From Henricia sp. BOLD:AAB3569 (Eukaryota; Echinodermata; Asteroidea; Spinulosida; Echinasteridae), in NCBI GenBank assembly GCA_037783545.1, contig JBBELK010000518.1, positions 186,001-250,000 on the forward strand: a stretch of DNA of 64,000 nt. Direction: 5' to 3'. Shown here one piece after another: positions 42,626 through 55,092 of the stretch. A model generated the notes under the pieces. That model saw only the letters and a program-made list of their open reading frames with translations, was not told the DNA's origin and did no database searches. The translations under genes were made by a program, and so were the position numbers. The first letter of the stretch is position 1. Each line of letters opens with the position of its first letter.

Positions 42626-43071
42626 TCATTCGATGGGGTTTCTGTCATGTTTTGTCAAGTTTTTTTGACAGGATGAAAAACCGCTTTTGAACAAGTTAAC
42701 GGCCGCACACCTGGTGATATTGGTGTTTGGCAGCTTTAAAACAGTGCCATTTTAAGTAAAAAGTAATGTATCAGGACAAACCTTGGCGTTGACGAGTACA
42801 CCACTGCCAACATTACTAAAGAATTATAAGGGATGGCAAAGATTGAATAGGATATATGCAAAACCCAGCGACAAAATTAGCGATCGCGAAATTCTTAAAA
42901 TAGATCATGCATGTATTTAATACACGACCAATCATGCATGGTACCGGTAATACAACGACCAATCACACGTGGTTATTGCTCGGTGCCTGTCCTTGTATAG
43001 CGAGAGCAGCGTAGCGCACATGACAGGGGACCAGTCTATCCTTGGCCTAGCATGAGTACATGTAGGCCTAG

Positions 43072-43366
43072 GCCCAGTAACTGGGTCGTTTGCCCCGTTT
43101 TTTACAACTTTTTAATTTATTTTTTTTGGCCTAACGACTCTGGCGATACGCGTATGCAGAACTCTAAATTTCCGCACATTTTCGGCCAGGTTGGAAGTCT
43201 GTTTGGTTGTTTTTTGGGGCAGTTTTTGGAACGCATCGTTTGGCAAAACCGGCAAAAAATTCGGGAAATTTAAAGTTCTGCATACGCGTATTGCCCGAGT
43301 CATTAGGCCAAAACAATTTTTAAAAACGTCAAAAACAGGGCCATCGACTCAGTTACTGGGTCTAGA
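43072..43366. mobile_element. Foldback-type inverted repeat
   Basis: The arms hold CCCAGTAACTGGGTCG and GCATACGCGTAT-type words about 60-110 bp from each end and pair along most of their length. No target duplication confirmed. Confidence 0.65.
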
Positions 43367-43379
43367 CATGCTAGAGTAG

Positions 43380-44400
43380 GCCTACAGGCCTAGTAGTAGT
43401 AGTAGCCTATATACATGTATACAGATAGCGATCGAGTCCAAAATGGTGCAAAAATCAACTCAATTGCTTCAAGTATAGTGGAGTTACACTCGCTTGAAAT
43501 TTTGAGGACAGCAATTTTTGGTCATCCTTCCCATCTCCTGCAACCAATTTCTATAGCATTTTGGGACTGTAGCCCCTTATTGGCACCACAAAAGTGACTC
43601 AGATTGTCAGTGGTACCCGGTACATGTATCTTAATCACCTACATTTGTACATGTACCGGTATGTTGCAACTTTCCAAGGTTTATCTTCATAAATAAGAAA
43701 TTAAATGATAAGCAGTCTGAAAAGCAGAATTATATACGGTACGTGCATACATGTATATATGCCAGTGCCCAGGCTACAAATCACAATTGAAATAACCTTT
43801 TTATTGTTAAATTTTTTTTTTTTTTCCAGATACCCGGTATTGTACATGTACACTTAAAGGAGCATGACCAGAGTTTCTGGAAAATAGTTTTCGATGTAAC
43901 TTACCAATATTATCAAGTAACTCCCATACACACCTCCCATGTCCCAAAAACCCGAAAACATTCGCGATTTCCAGTAAAAAATTGAACAAAACTATCGTCG
44001 GCCTTCAGTGATAAACGTTGATACTGGAAAATTAGTTTACAAATAATCGGTGGATTGTCGACGATATCCTCGGAAATATGCGGCCTAGAAGCGCGGGAGT
44101 TTCAGTTTCGTAATCAGAAAAATATAACGGATGTTATGATATAAAAATCTCATGACCCATAAGAAAAGTCCCGGGGAGTTATGGGTAAAAAAAAGTGATC
44201 TGGTCACACTCCTTTAATGGTAGTTGTTAAGACTTTAAGGACAAAAACAGCAAAGTAAACTTCTAAATACAAAGTGTGTGCTACAAACTGTGAGCAAGAT
44301 ATCACATGTACCGGTATACATGTACATGTAGGCCTACTGGTCAAAGGGTGGCATCCTGTGATGTTTGGATACTATGTGCAACTTTAGGGGGATTTAGATG
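43380..44400. other. Gene-free, TACATGTA-rich stretch
   Basis: Many TACATGTA and ACCGGTA words. No gene or clear element. Confidence 0.4.
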
Positions 44401-44404
44401 TACC

Positions 44405-44482
44405 GGGGTACGTAAAACGCAAACGTGAAATGCTTTGATGTGACCAAGAATTTCGCATTCACGTTTGCGTTTTACGTGCATC
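44405..44482. repeat. 78-bp hairpin
   Basis: GGTACGTAAAACGCAAACGT and its complement enclose a loop of about 30 bp. Confidence 0.75.
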
Positions 44483-44938
44483 TAAACCTCCCTTTTGTGT
44501 ACAAAGTATGTACGGTATGTATGCCTATGATACTTCCAAATACTGAAAGTATAGGCTTGTTTTTAACTGATATACATGTAGATCATTCCATAAATATCGA
44601 ATATGGGGGCCAAAGTGTGACATTTTGATGCATTTGTAAAAATGGCCTTTTCAAGTTACCAAAATATTTTGAAGAAATTTCCGTGCTACACGTATTTCTG
44701 AATAGTGTGTAGGATATTTGAAACAATTTCCAAACATTTAGACATGCCTTGGTGTCATAGTTCTGATAATATTTGAGAAAATTGTTTAACGACGTACATG
44801 TAAATGGGGACACCAAGGCATTTTTTAATTCTTACGATTACATTTCAAGTCTTTTTGACCAGGTTCTTTCTGGAAAAAGTAGCTTCTGGTTTTACCCACC
44901 TGTAGAACCTGTACCTTATAAATTCAAATTATATTATG

Positions 44939-45398
44939 AGGGTCATTCCATGTCAAATCACCCAATGGGTTTAACCCGACCCTCTCGGATTATGATGAAA
45001 CTTGGTATACAGTACTTGTTAATTGGGATCCCACAGCACCAAATATCAAAATTTAGATCAATCGGACCAGTGATTCCGGAGATACGGCTCCCAAAAATAA
45101 TGGCAAATTTGGAATCCTTGACTACTAATCCCCTTTCCAACAACACCAATGTTGTGAAGATTAGCTGAGTAGTTCTTGAGATATGAGGATTCAAAGTGCA
45201 TGTCCATGCCGCTTTTAGCCAAAAATTCCAAAATTCGGGGACTAGCCGTACATTATCTCCGGAACCACTGGTCCGATTGATCTAAATTTTGATATTTAGT
45301 GCTGTGGGATCCCAATTTAAAACAAGTATACCAAGTTTCATCAAAATCCGAGAGGGTCGGGTTTAACCCATTGGGTGATTTGCACATGGAATGACCCA
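44939..45398. mobile_element. Foldback element with GGGTCATTCCATG ends
   Basis: Arms of about 158 bp (44939-45097 and 45236-45398) at about 90% identity. The left arm has 5 bp (AGTAC) absent from the right at about 45012; the right has its own 3-bp gain. Confidence 0.82.
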
Positions 45399-46340
45399 TG
45401 AGCGAAAATTCAATAATTCTTCAATATAAATTTCAAAAGGTCACACTTGCATTTAGAAGATCGCACTAGTTTATTGAATCGTTCTCGTCATGTTTTGGGT
45501 AATATTAACTGTTAACAGGCAAATGTGTTGTTCGATTTACGAGGCCATATACCGGGTATTGTTCATATGCTGAGGGTTCTCTGAAGCCCGGTATGTATAA
45601 AAATCAACTCCGGAAGTGTCACGACGTAAAGAGGGACACTGGATCGCGTATTTATGGAATGACCCATGCTTAAAAGGCCTAGATACTTTTAATAGAACCA
45701 TTTTTCCCCCCATCAATTTTTCGTTGCTAAAAATGGAATCTAAGTCTTTTTACTGGAAATTGCAATTTTTGGGTAAAATCAAAATCTCTACACGTTCTAC
45801 ATACCTCCCTGGCCGTAATACTCTCAAAACTGACGTACACACCTTCGTTTTTCTCAGTTTGATGATCAAATTCACATCGCTCAATGCAAATCTTAGAATT
45901 TGTCTTGGATTTGCATAAAATCATACTGAGAATCCTGCCTGCGCTATGGCGCTCGCGTATATGTAACTAAGTTAAACAGTTTTTTCATCAAATCTGCACT
46001 CGCCAATGTTTTAGGCCTAGTTTTTAAAAAAGAAAAATTCTGATGAGCTTCTCAAGAGTCTTACTCTTACTGTGCAGCCTGCAACTGCAAGTATTAACAA
46101 TCCTTTTTCCAGTTTTAATGTGCTATTCAGAGACTATACATGTACTGAAATAAAACATGTGGTAATTGGTCTTTAAAATAACTCGCAAAGATCTAGCCTT
46201 TGTTATGCAGCGTTTAAAAATCCATTTTGAATTTGCTATACAAAAATACTGGATTGCTAAACAAAATTTAAAAATTGCTACGCAAAAAAAAATTGCATAG
46301 CAAATCTGCTATACAATATTTCAGAACGAAATCGTTCACT
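45399..46340. other. Gene-free stretch
   Basis: A frame of 100 codons at 45616-45918 has no recognisable domain. TGGAATGACCCATG at 45655 is a stray end of the foldback family at 44939. Confidence 0.35.
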
Positions 46341-47657
46341 GCTAGTTTTGTATAGGTTTTCATTTCTCCTTATGAGTTTTTTGACGATTTGTGGCTCAAA
46401 AGTTAGGGAAAAATACAACTTTTTCTTATCTCAAAATGTCACTCTTTGCCTGCAGGACACATTTTGTGTTTGGCATCATGAGAAAGGCCAATGTTTAATC
46501 TAAATATTCATGTCTCATTCCAAGCAAAAGATGACCCAGAAGTAGAACAAATGCAGATCAGAAGTTAAGCATGTCCAGGGCCGATTAGTGAAATGTCCAG
46601 GGCTGATTAAAGAGCTACCGGTAGCATCCCCCTTGATGGAAAATCCAGCATTTAACGGGTAGGCTTTTTTTGATAGTCCAAACATCCCTCATGCCGACGT
46701 GGATAGCTGTTTTTTTTAAATTGTCGGTTTTAAGTGGATAAATTGCAAGCAAAAGTGCGTATTTTCGAAAATGAGATTTTCGCGATTTCTGAAATCCTGA
46801 GATAGAGAAGTCAACACGATTGTCAGCTCTATACGTTTACACGCACAAAACTCGGAAAATCGTCTCTGTTACTGTAGATGGTGTTTTTTGAAGAATTGTT
46901 TTCGTCTAAAAAGCCAGAGATACATGTACATGTATGCCCAGTAGTTGCGTGGTTGTATGTTTTACCAGACACTGAAAAACAAAGAGAGCAGAAACCTTTT
47001 CTTTCTTATTTCCAAGAATGAGAAAATGAGTCGCGCAAAGGAGTAGGTGAACTTGTACTGAGTAGGCTGCAGTGTGTTGGGTTATAAATGTGTACAGCTA
47101 CCGGTACCTAGCTGTCGTGTGTGCGTAGGGAAAAGGGGTGTTGACCAAATATATCTGAATGTACACGGTTTTTCGTGATCATGGGTAGAAACAACTCGAT
47201 CACTAAAAATAAAATTCTCCCTTGTCAAAATTGCCTATAAATATAAGGGTTTAAACAATGAAGAGTTGCTCTTTCCAATGGTGGCAGTTTTATTGACCAT
47301 AAAACCACCAATCGCGTGTAAACATGTGTAAACTTGGTCAAAAACTGCAAGCTTTTTGTGACTTTCAGCAGAGCGCCACCATCTTCCATTTTCACCTATC
47401 GACCTTGGACATGCTCAAATTCTGATAGGCATTTGTTTTGTGTACTTCTGGGTCATCTTTTGATAGGAACGACATATGGATATTTATATTAAAACATTGG
47501 CCTTTCTCATTATGCCAAACACACAGTTTCCTTCAGCATGTTCAGGCAAAAGGTGACATTTTGAGGTAAGAAAACTTTTGTGCAAAAAATCGTCAAAACC
47601 TCATACACATGTACATAAGGAGAAATGGAAACCTACATGTGTACAATACAAAACTAG
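46341..47657. mobile_element. 1.3-kb foldback with long arms
   Basis: Arms 46341-46560 and 47411-47657 are inverted copies starting CTAGTTTTGTAT, about 85% alike. The right arm contains two extra blocks of 11-12 bp built around TACACATGTA and TACATGTGTA. The 850-bp centre has no gene. Confidence 0.75.
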
Positions 47658-47913
47658 TATGAGGTGAAAGTACATGTATAGTGTTTGGAGATCATTTTCA
47701 TCCCATTTTTGTACTGGTACATGAATGAGGCGGCGATTAGAAGCGATTTAGAGTTGTCTTTCCACGATAAAGGGGGCATTTTGGCAACACAGACCATATT
47801 TTCCAGAAAATACCTTTGTCTGGTCTCAAAATAAAAGAAATAAGTTTGTTGTTCTGAAGAGATAACTTGGGCCCAAAAGGGTTACAAATAGTGTGACAAC
47901 ATGCCTTTCTAAA

Positions 47914-48031
47914 AACCCCGTGTTCAAATTGCCAATATACATTGTATGCTCGTAACCGGGACAGCCTAAAATGTAACACAAGTGTCCGTCCCGGTTACGA
48001 GCGTATTGGAAATCTGTACACAGGGTTTTTA
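47914..48031. repeat. Inverted repeat with CTCGTAACCGGGAC arms
   Basis: AAACCCCGTGTTCAAATTGC... is matched by its diverged complement ending ACAGGGTTTTTA; the loop is about 20 bp. The flanks include CGGGACAACTC words, the complement of the minisatellite unit to the right. Confidence 0.75.
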
Positions 48032-48317
48032 CTGTGGAAAGACCCAGTTTTGAAAATGCAGCCAAAGGCATACATACCCCCGGTACAGTACGAAAACAGG
48101 ACAACTCATACAATGTACCCGGGACAACTCGCACCCAAAATAAGACACCCTGGGCAACTTACCGGGACATTTGCCGGGACTTTGTCGAAAATGTTGCAGT
48201 GATTTCTGTCGCAACTTGGCTGACTTTTGCTGCGATGTTTGCTGAAACTTTTGCTGTTTTTTTGGGGGATATGTTTTGCAGGACGTTTACAACAAAATTA
48301 TAACAACAAAAAGGGTA

Positions 48318-49269
48318 AGAGTTGTCTCGGGTTTGAGTTGTCTCGGGTTTGAGTTGTCTCGGGTTTGAGTTGTCTCGGGTTTGAGTTGTCTCGGGTTTGA
48401 GTTGTCTCGGGTTTGAGTTGTCTCGGGTTTGAGTTGTCCCGGGTTTGAGTTGTCCCGGGTTTGAGTTGTCCCGGGTTTGAGTTGTCCCGGGTTTGAGTTG
48501 TTTCGGGTTTGAGTTGTCTCGGGTTTGAGTTGTCTCGGGTTTGAGTTGTCTCGGGTTTGAGTTGTCCCGGGTTTGAGTTGTCCCGGGTTTGAGTTGTCCC
48601 GGGTTTGAGTTGTCCCGGGTTTGAGTTGTCCCGGGTTTGAGTTGTCCCGGGTTTGAGTTGTCCCGGGTTTGAGTTTTCTCGGGTTTGAGTTGTCTCGGGT
48701 TTGAGTTGTCTCGGGTTTGAGTTGTCTCGGGTTTGAGTTGTCTCGGGTTTGAGTTGTCCCGGGTTTGATTTGTCTCGGGTTTGAGTTGTCTCGGGTTTGA
48801 TTTGTCTCGGGTTTGAGTTGTCTCGGGTTTGAGTTGTCTCGGGTTTGAGTTGTCTCGGGTTTGAGTTGTCTCGGGTTTGAGTTGTCTCGGGTTTGAGTTG
48901 TCTCGGGTTTGAGTTGTCTCGGGTTTGAGTTGTCTCGGGTTTGAGTTGTCTCGGGTTTGAGTTGTCTCGGGTTTGAGTTGTCTCGGGTTTGAGTTGTCTC
49001 GGGTTTGAGTTGTCTCGGGTTTGAGTTGTCTCGGGTTTGAGTTGTCTCGGGTTTGAGTTGTCTCGGGTTTGAGTTGTCTCGGGTTTGAGTTGTCTCGGGT
49101 TTGAGTTGTCTCGGGTTTGAGTTGTCTCGGGTTTGAGTTGTCTCGGGTTTGAGTTGTCCCGGGTTTGAGTTGTCTCGGGTTTGAGTTGTCTCGGGTTTGA
49201 GTTGTCTCGGGTTTGAGTTGTCTCGGGTTTGAGTTGTCTCGGGTTTGAGTTGTCTCGGGTTTGAGTTGT
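48318..49269. repeat. 16-bp minisatellite, about 60 copies
   Basis: The unit GAGTTGTCTCGGGTTT alternates with a variant reading TCCCGGG. The variant comes in blocks (about 48434-48500, 48564-48672) while the second half is almost purely TCTCGGG. One block has GATTTGT. All frames on the minus strand stay open because the unit contains no stop in any phase. Not coding. Confidence 0.95.
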
Positions 49270-49379
49270 CCAGTACACAAAGTTGCACGTACATGTATCC
49301 AAACCCCATGCATCACAGGATGCCACCCTTTGACCAGTGCATGTATGTGATCTTGCTCACAATTTGTAGCACACCCAGC

Positions 49380-49655
49380 CAGCACACGACCACCCGCCCA
49401 GAAGTGGCAAGAACTGGCACAAAGAGCTGGCCCAGTCCTGGCATACCAGAGTTGGCCCAGCCCTGGGCCAACCCATGCCAGCTCAGGACCAACCTAGTTA
49501 ATGCTCACGTGGGCCAGGGTTGGGCCAAGGATGGCTAGCCAAGTAGAAGCCAGGGGTGGCCCAGAGCTGGCACATACATGTAGGTGGCCCAGAGCTGGCA
49601 CATACATGTAGGTGGCCCAAGGCTGGTTGCCATTTGGCCCAGCACCGGCACGCCG
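49380..49655. repeat. Degenerate TGGCCCAGAGCTGGCA repeat
   Basis: Irregular direct and inverted copies of GGCCCAG/CTGGGCC words. Two adjacent units of 29 bp with TACATGTAGG stand at about 49557-49615. Confidence 0.7.
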
Positions 49656-49660
49656 GTTAA

Positions 49661-49788
49661 AGGCTCGTCAATGTGCGCACGAGACCAAATTCGTGCCACG
49701 AAATATGCAGCTCCATTGCAAAGGCATGGGATCTGTATATTTCGTAGCACGAATTTGGCCTCACGCGCGCATTGATGAGCCTCTGCCT
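49661..49788. mobile_element. TTAA-flanked hairpin MITE, second copy
   Basis: Body starts AGGCTCGTCAATG and ends in its complement, flanked by TTAA (49657-49660 and 49789-49792). The central sequence matches that of 1844-1983 in opposite orientation, including the ATGCCTTTGC...ATGGAGCTGC segment. Confidence 0.8.
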
Positions 49789-49792
49789 TTAA

Positions 49793-50125
49793 TCGTTTGT
49801 GTCTTTCGTACACTATCGGAAGCTTGTTTTTATTTCTTTCCATCTACCATCCAGGCATGTGTTAATTAAAATTAATGTTACCAAACAGTAAGATAATTAT
49901 AGACATTGCAACCAGAAAATTTATTTCTAGAAATGAATTTTAATACAACATCTCATTATTACATACATACATTGTATAAGGCACCTTGAAAAATTAATTT
50001 TTGAATTGATAATTGTAGAAAGTTATTCGCTTTCAAATGAGACATAGAGAAAGAAAAAACAAAAACCAACGTTTAGTTATTGAACAATTACCGTCAATAT
50101 TTCAAATTATTTGGTGGTCCACCAA
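49793..50125. other. AT-rich spacer
   Basis: No gene or repeat recognised. Confidence 0.35.
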
Positions 50126-50652
50126 TAATAAACCTTATCGATGTTCTCAATGCATCATGGAATTGGATGACTGCCAGCGAAGTGTTCTTTAACCTATTAG
50201 GCGGAGGCCAGCTCGGCAACCTTTTCACTCATACTCACAAAACCAAAAAAGTTCACGAATCAACCCTTCTGCACTTTTTCTTTGATACATATCAAACACA
50301 CTCACAAACATGTCCCAAAACATTCACTTTGTACTAGTGATAGAGTCCGAGTACCGTGCTCGCAGCTCGGTATATTCGCAATGGTTGGATTGAATGTACT
50401 GCACTGCAAGTCCGTGTACGCAGACTCCCCCGCCACAAAAGGAATCGCCGATCATGATTCTCACATTTGCTACATGTACCGGTACATTTCTGTTTTGGGA
50501 CTGTTTTAAGTATAATGTTTATGTAGCAAAGAAAAAAGTTAAATGAGCGAAAAGGTTGCCGAGTTGCAAGGCCTCCGCCTCATGCACTCTTCACTATAGC
50601 AATATTTGTCATCCAATCCCATGATGCATTTAGAACGTCGATCAGGTTTATT
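50126..50652. mobile_element. Foldback-type inverted repeat
   Basis: Arms of about 110 bp (50126-50236 and 50540-50652), starting AATAAACCTTATCGATG, pair along most of their length. The centre has TACATGTACCGGTACAT but no gene. Confidence 0.72.
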
Positions 50653-51029
50653 CAACTCGCGGCAAGGCGTAGATGACTTCCCGTGTTTGGTCTGTAATAC
50701 GCAGCGTACAGCACACCCTCTGGACTGGTGGTCTGTCTAATCTCTTTTCTGGTTTGTTACCAGACAAAATAAAAGCGACAGTCGGTGCTACCGGTAGTCC
50801 ATACATGTACATGTACATGGGACGGGATGGACATGTACATGAACATGTACGCTGTGCACTACATATAGTCCAAACGGGGGAATTAAGTCAAACTTGGGCA
50901 AGTCTAGGCAAGGCAAATAAAATCGGCCGCATTGCCGATCTCTAAATATAAAGTGTTATTTTTTCAGCAAAGGAAATGCTTTAAAAATTCGTTCGGAGAA
51001 AAAAAAAATTCAAATTGGTATTTTTCCCT

Positions 51030-52140
51030 TATACATTGAACAAAGATTTAAATGAAATTATCTCCTGGAATCAACAGATCGTCCAATTTTAAGATATACT
51101 TTCTACTTGCACTTCTGTCAGAAAAGGCCAAAAATATTAAAATGATAAGTACAGGCTAATGCACAAAATTACGGCGCGAGCAGTCCATGCCTACTGTAAG
51201 CACGACAACAGAGGGCGCTGCATGTGCGTGTGAATGGTTAACTTATGTATCTTGTGCACTAACTGAATGCAATTTTGGAGAAAATGTGCTTTTTCTACAG
51301 AAAAGCAACATTTGCGACAAGAGTGGAAGTGAGCAGTACATGTAAAATTAGATTATGTTGAGGTATTTTTTTCAATTTCAATTCAATTCAATTCATTTAT
51401 TTATTTCAATGTTGAATTCACACAATACAAAGATAATTTACTACAATAAACTGTAGAAAACATATTAATATCAATGACGAGTACATTATAAAGAATACAA
51501 CATTAGGTACTGGGTGAAGCGTTAGCTTTTGTGCCCTGACCTGGGACAGACAAATATGAATAACAAGACAAAAACAGACCTCATGAACGGATGTCAAGCC
51601 AGAGCACCATCACCAATGTAAGAATATTCTACATTAATTGACATTATGCATAAGTTAAAGAAGTTCCCTTTTAAGATTGTTAGCAAAAACGTATACATTG
51701 AACAAAGATTTAAAGGAAATTACGTCCTGGAATCAACAGATCATTCAATTTTAAGATATACTTCCCACTTGCACTTTTGTCGCAAATGTTGCTTTTATGT
51801 AGAAAAATCAAATTTTCTCCTTCAAAAATGTCATTCAGTTAGTGCACAAGATAACCATTCCCGCGCGCGCGCACAGCGCCCCCTGTTGTTGCGCTTACGC
51901 ACGGACTGCTCGCACCGTAATTTTGTGCATTACTTTATGCAGTAATTTTATTATTTATTTATCTCAGCGACAAAAGTGTAAGTGGGAAGTATAAATCTTA
52001 AAATTTGTTGATTCCAGGAGGTAATTTTATTCAAATATTTTTTCAATGTATAAGGAAAAGATACAATGTACCTTAAAATTTAATGATCTGTTGATTCCAG
52101 GAGTTATTTTCCTTAAAATCTTTGTTCAATGTACATGTTA
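51030..52140. repeat. Complex cluster of direct and inverted repeats
   Basis: ATTGAACAAAGATTTAAA followed by CTGGAATCAACAGATC occurs at about 51036 and 51697 and inverted near 52000 and 52085. A second inverted pair joins about 51170-51330 to about 51770-51935 (GTGCACTAACTGAATG and its complement). It looks like several partial copies of one foldback. Confidence 0.65.
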
Positions 52141-54276
52141 GCCGGGCTTGTCTTCTAGACGGCCACTGGAGATTAAACTGAACAAAGCGCTTACAAGCTA
52201 CGGAATCTGTTGCACGTATTGGCTCACAACGCTACGACTATATGCACACATGCACGTACATGTATCGGTACAGTCCTAAACTCAACAGCCTTGATGGTTC
52301 TGCATTCAGCCAGCGAAACTCATTACAGTAATAGGGAAACCACCCCAGCGTGAGCTGAGATTTCATTGGTCGACGCACGCCAGGCTATGTTTGAAAAACG
52401 CTATGATCTGCGATCCCCAGTTTGTTCATCCATGGCTCCTACAAATCATTCAGGAAAGCTGTCATATTACGACCGTTGTCCCCCACAAGTGTAATCAAAT
52501 ACGTAAACAGACAAGCACAATAAATGCTACGAACCCGAGAATATTTGTTGTTTTCGTCCATCGATCATGCCACGGTTCTTGTAACATGAGGACGCCATTA
52601 CATGCATAATGCATGCTTCGCGGCATTACGTGCTACTCATGAAGCTCTTGATTGGCTGAAGACAAATGTTAAATATTCATACCTTGCATACCCGCATATC
52701 CAAAGCCCGCCCATTTTCGGCCGAAAATATAAAGAAACACATTAAACCCGGAAGTGACAGACTCTACAAGGCTGTCTATCGAGCTATATAGGCCAGGCCG
52801 TACGCAGCTAGTACGCAGTATGTATTGCCGTACGGGTTTACTACGGAAGTCGTTATCTCAAAGTGGCTCGTTTTGATGCCGTGTGCATGCAGTTTGCATG
52901 CGCTAGACTAAATATTCCCTTGTACAGCAAAAAAACCTGCAGACGGCCTTGGACAAGGCTATGTACATATATACCGAAAAAAATACCTGTAATTCTACTA
53001 AACGTTAAATTTGCAGCCTGCATAAAGTTTTAATTTCACAGTACAATGAGCGTTTAAACCTTATGTTGCCTTGCCTCCTCTTTGCGGATTTCCGTCAGTC
53101 CCTAGTAGCAGCGCTTGCACCCCAAGAAAATCATTACTGGTGATCCCGAAAATCTTGTTCGATGAGATTCCGATATATCTTGAAGACGACACCTGAAAAG
53201 GGAAAGTAAATGTAAAAGTATTGATCAGTAAACATGGTAAATTTCAAATACCAAGGTGGAAAAAAAACAGCTGAAATATGTACGGTATGTACATGTACGT
53301 ACATGTGCACGACATGTGGCTTGACAATCTGAAATTGAAACAGGTTTTTTCCCTTCCTTTTTTTCAAATATTCAAGAAATAGACTTACCGGTACTGCTCT
53401 GGATAGTGGTTGACATTGCCGAAACAAATGTAAATCTTCCGCGAAAAATGGAGGATGACTGAAGTTTAAGGCGATTTTTTAGCACTTGTGTGGACAGCAA
53501 ACTACATGTACATTGTAGCATGGTACATGTACTGTACATGTACATGTAGGAATAGTGTGGTACAAAATAGTGCACTGTGTATGTGTAGTTCACTGTACCG
53601 GTATGTGCAGAGGGTACCAGACTTACACAGCATGCTGCGACGTAGGAATACAGAAATTAGAAGAAAAACAATTGTAAATTTAATTTAATGACATTATTCA
53701 TAGAATTAATAAAGGAAAAAATAAAATGTTTTATTTACATGAATTTACATGTAGCTATTCTACCGGTAGTTTGGCTGTGCACTGGCAATTAAACTACATG
53801 TACCCTGGCAAATTACTCATGTATACCGTATGTACCGGTAGTATGTACACATACACTAAAATGTAGGTCCTATATTTGTAGTTTTTGCACTGCATGGCAC
53901 ATGGCAGGCGACATATAGGAATTAGACGTATGTTTGTGTACATGTATACACATGCGCTCAATAAATAAGGACCACTCACGGCCCGCATGCAGTGATTATG
54001 TGTTGACAGATCAATTTTTAATTTAAATTATTTTGATTTTCTTATTTTTTTGTTTCTATTTTCTCATTATATCTAGTGTTTATAATTTATAATTAGGCCA
54101 ATCTATGTTTAATTTGTGTTCTGTCTATTTATTTTGTGTAGATTTATTCGACTTAGACTAGGCCTGGAATTCATAATTGAGTAGAAAAAAATTAAAAATA
54201 AACCCCCAAAATAATACCAAAGATGCCAGGGCAGGGCCATGCGCGCGCGCAGCACTGGCCCACTGCTAATCTTGTC
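52141..54276. other. Gene-free, TACATGTA/ACCGGTA-rich stretch
   Basis: Short frames only. The region from 53280 to 53960 is dense in TACATGTA and TACCGGTA. Nothing coding is recognised. Confidence 0.4.
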
Positions 54277-54381
54277 ACAAGACCGTATTTTGGTTCCCCC
54301 TTCAACGCCCCGCCTACGCGCTGTACCCACTACCGATAGAGGGCGCCATTCACACTTTCACCTACCGAAATACGGTCTTGT
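54277..54381. mobile_element. Short MITE-like inverted repeat
   Basis: ACAAGACCGTATTTTGG and CCGAAATACGGTCTTGT form ends of a 105-bp unit. No clear target duplication. Confidence 0.55.
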
Positions 54382-54515
54382 ATGCTTTGGCACATATCCT
54401 AAAAATTCCATGCACATTCCAAGCGTACCGAGCGCATACCAATGACATCATTCAATACGCAGGCGCAGTCGCAGCATTCAGGCAGTAAGCAGACTGGCGT
54501 CTTGCCTAGCGCTTG

Positions 54516-54595
54516 TGCATAGCTAGACCCGTACCCGTGAACAGGGCTTCGGAAAAAGGATTTTTCGAAGCCCTTTTCACGAGTCTAGTGCATAG
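54516..54595. repeat. 80-bp inverted repeat
   Basis: TGCATAGCTAGAC...AGGGCTTCGG pairs with CGAAGCCCT...GTCTAGTGCATA; loop of about 10 bp. Confidence 0.65.
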
Positions 54596-55092
54596 CCTGC
54601 TATTATTATTTCTTTCTGGTATTCATATCAAGGATTCTTCTAAATTGCCCATTGCACTGTCACTCGCAAGCGTGAGGAAACCCATGATGAGACGGCGGTA
54701 TATATGAATGTGTTCAGTACAAATAAATCACTTTCGTACCGTAAAGTACTATATACTGCACATGTACTCGGACTGTAAAAAAACACAGCCTTTTGAGTTT
54801 TGTAGACATGGTTTTCTCAGTTATTTTATGCATTGTAGCATGGGGAAAGATTGGTTCCCGAGTAGATGGCGTTCTGCAATAAGCGATGTAGGAACTGGTC
54901 TATACATGTCGAAGGTCCACTGTACCAAAAATATATGAATATATATGCTAATTCAATTGTGTGCGAAAAACCCAAAACCTCTATTTGACCCATGATTTGA
55001 CCAAGCTGCAGTCGGACAGAGCAGAGAAGTGACTTTGGGATGAACTAATTGCATGTACCGTATTGTTGAACTCAAGCCGCCTTAGATAGTTA

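Noticed and set aside
44773..45168. 131-codon frame
   Set aside because: Covers one arm of the foldback at 44939-45398; no domain.
48318..49269. CRISPR array
   Set aside because: Units are contiguous without spacers, and the window is plainly eukaryotic.
48159..49385. Minus-strand frames of 340-408 codons (DNSNPRQLKPETTQTR repeats)
   Set aside because: Produced by the 16-bp minisatellite, which has no stop in any phase. All three minus frames give the same peptide.
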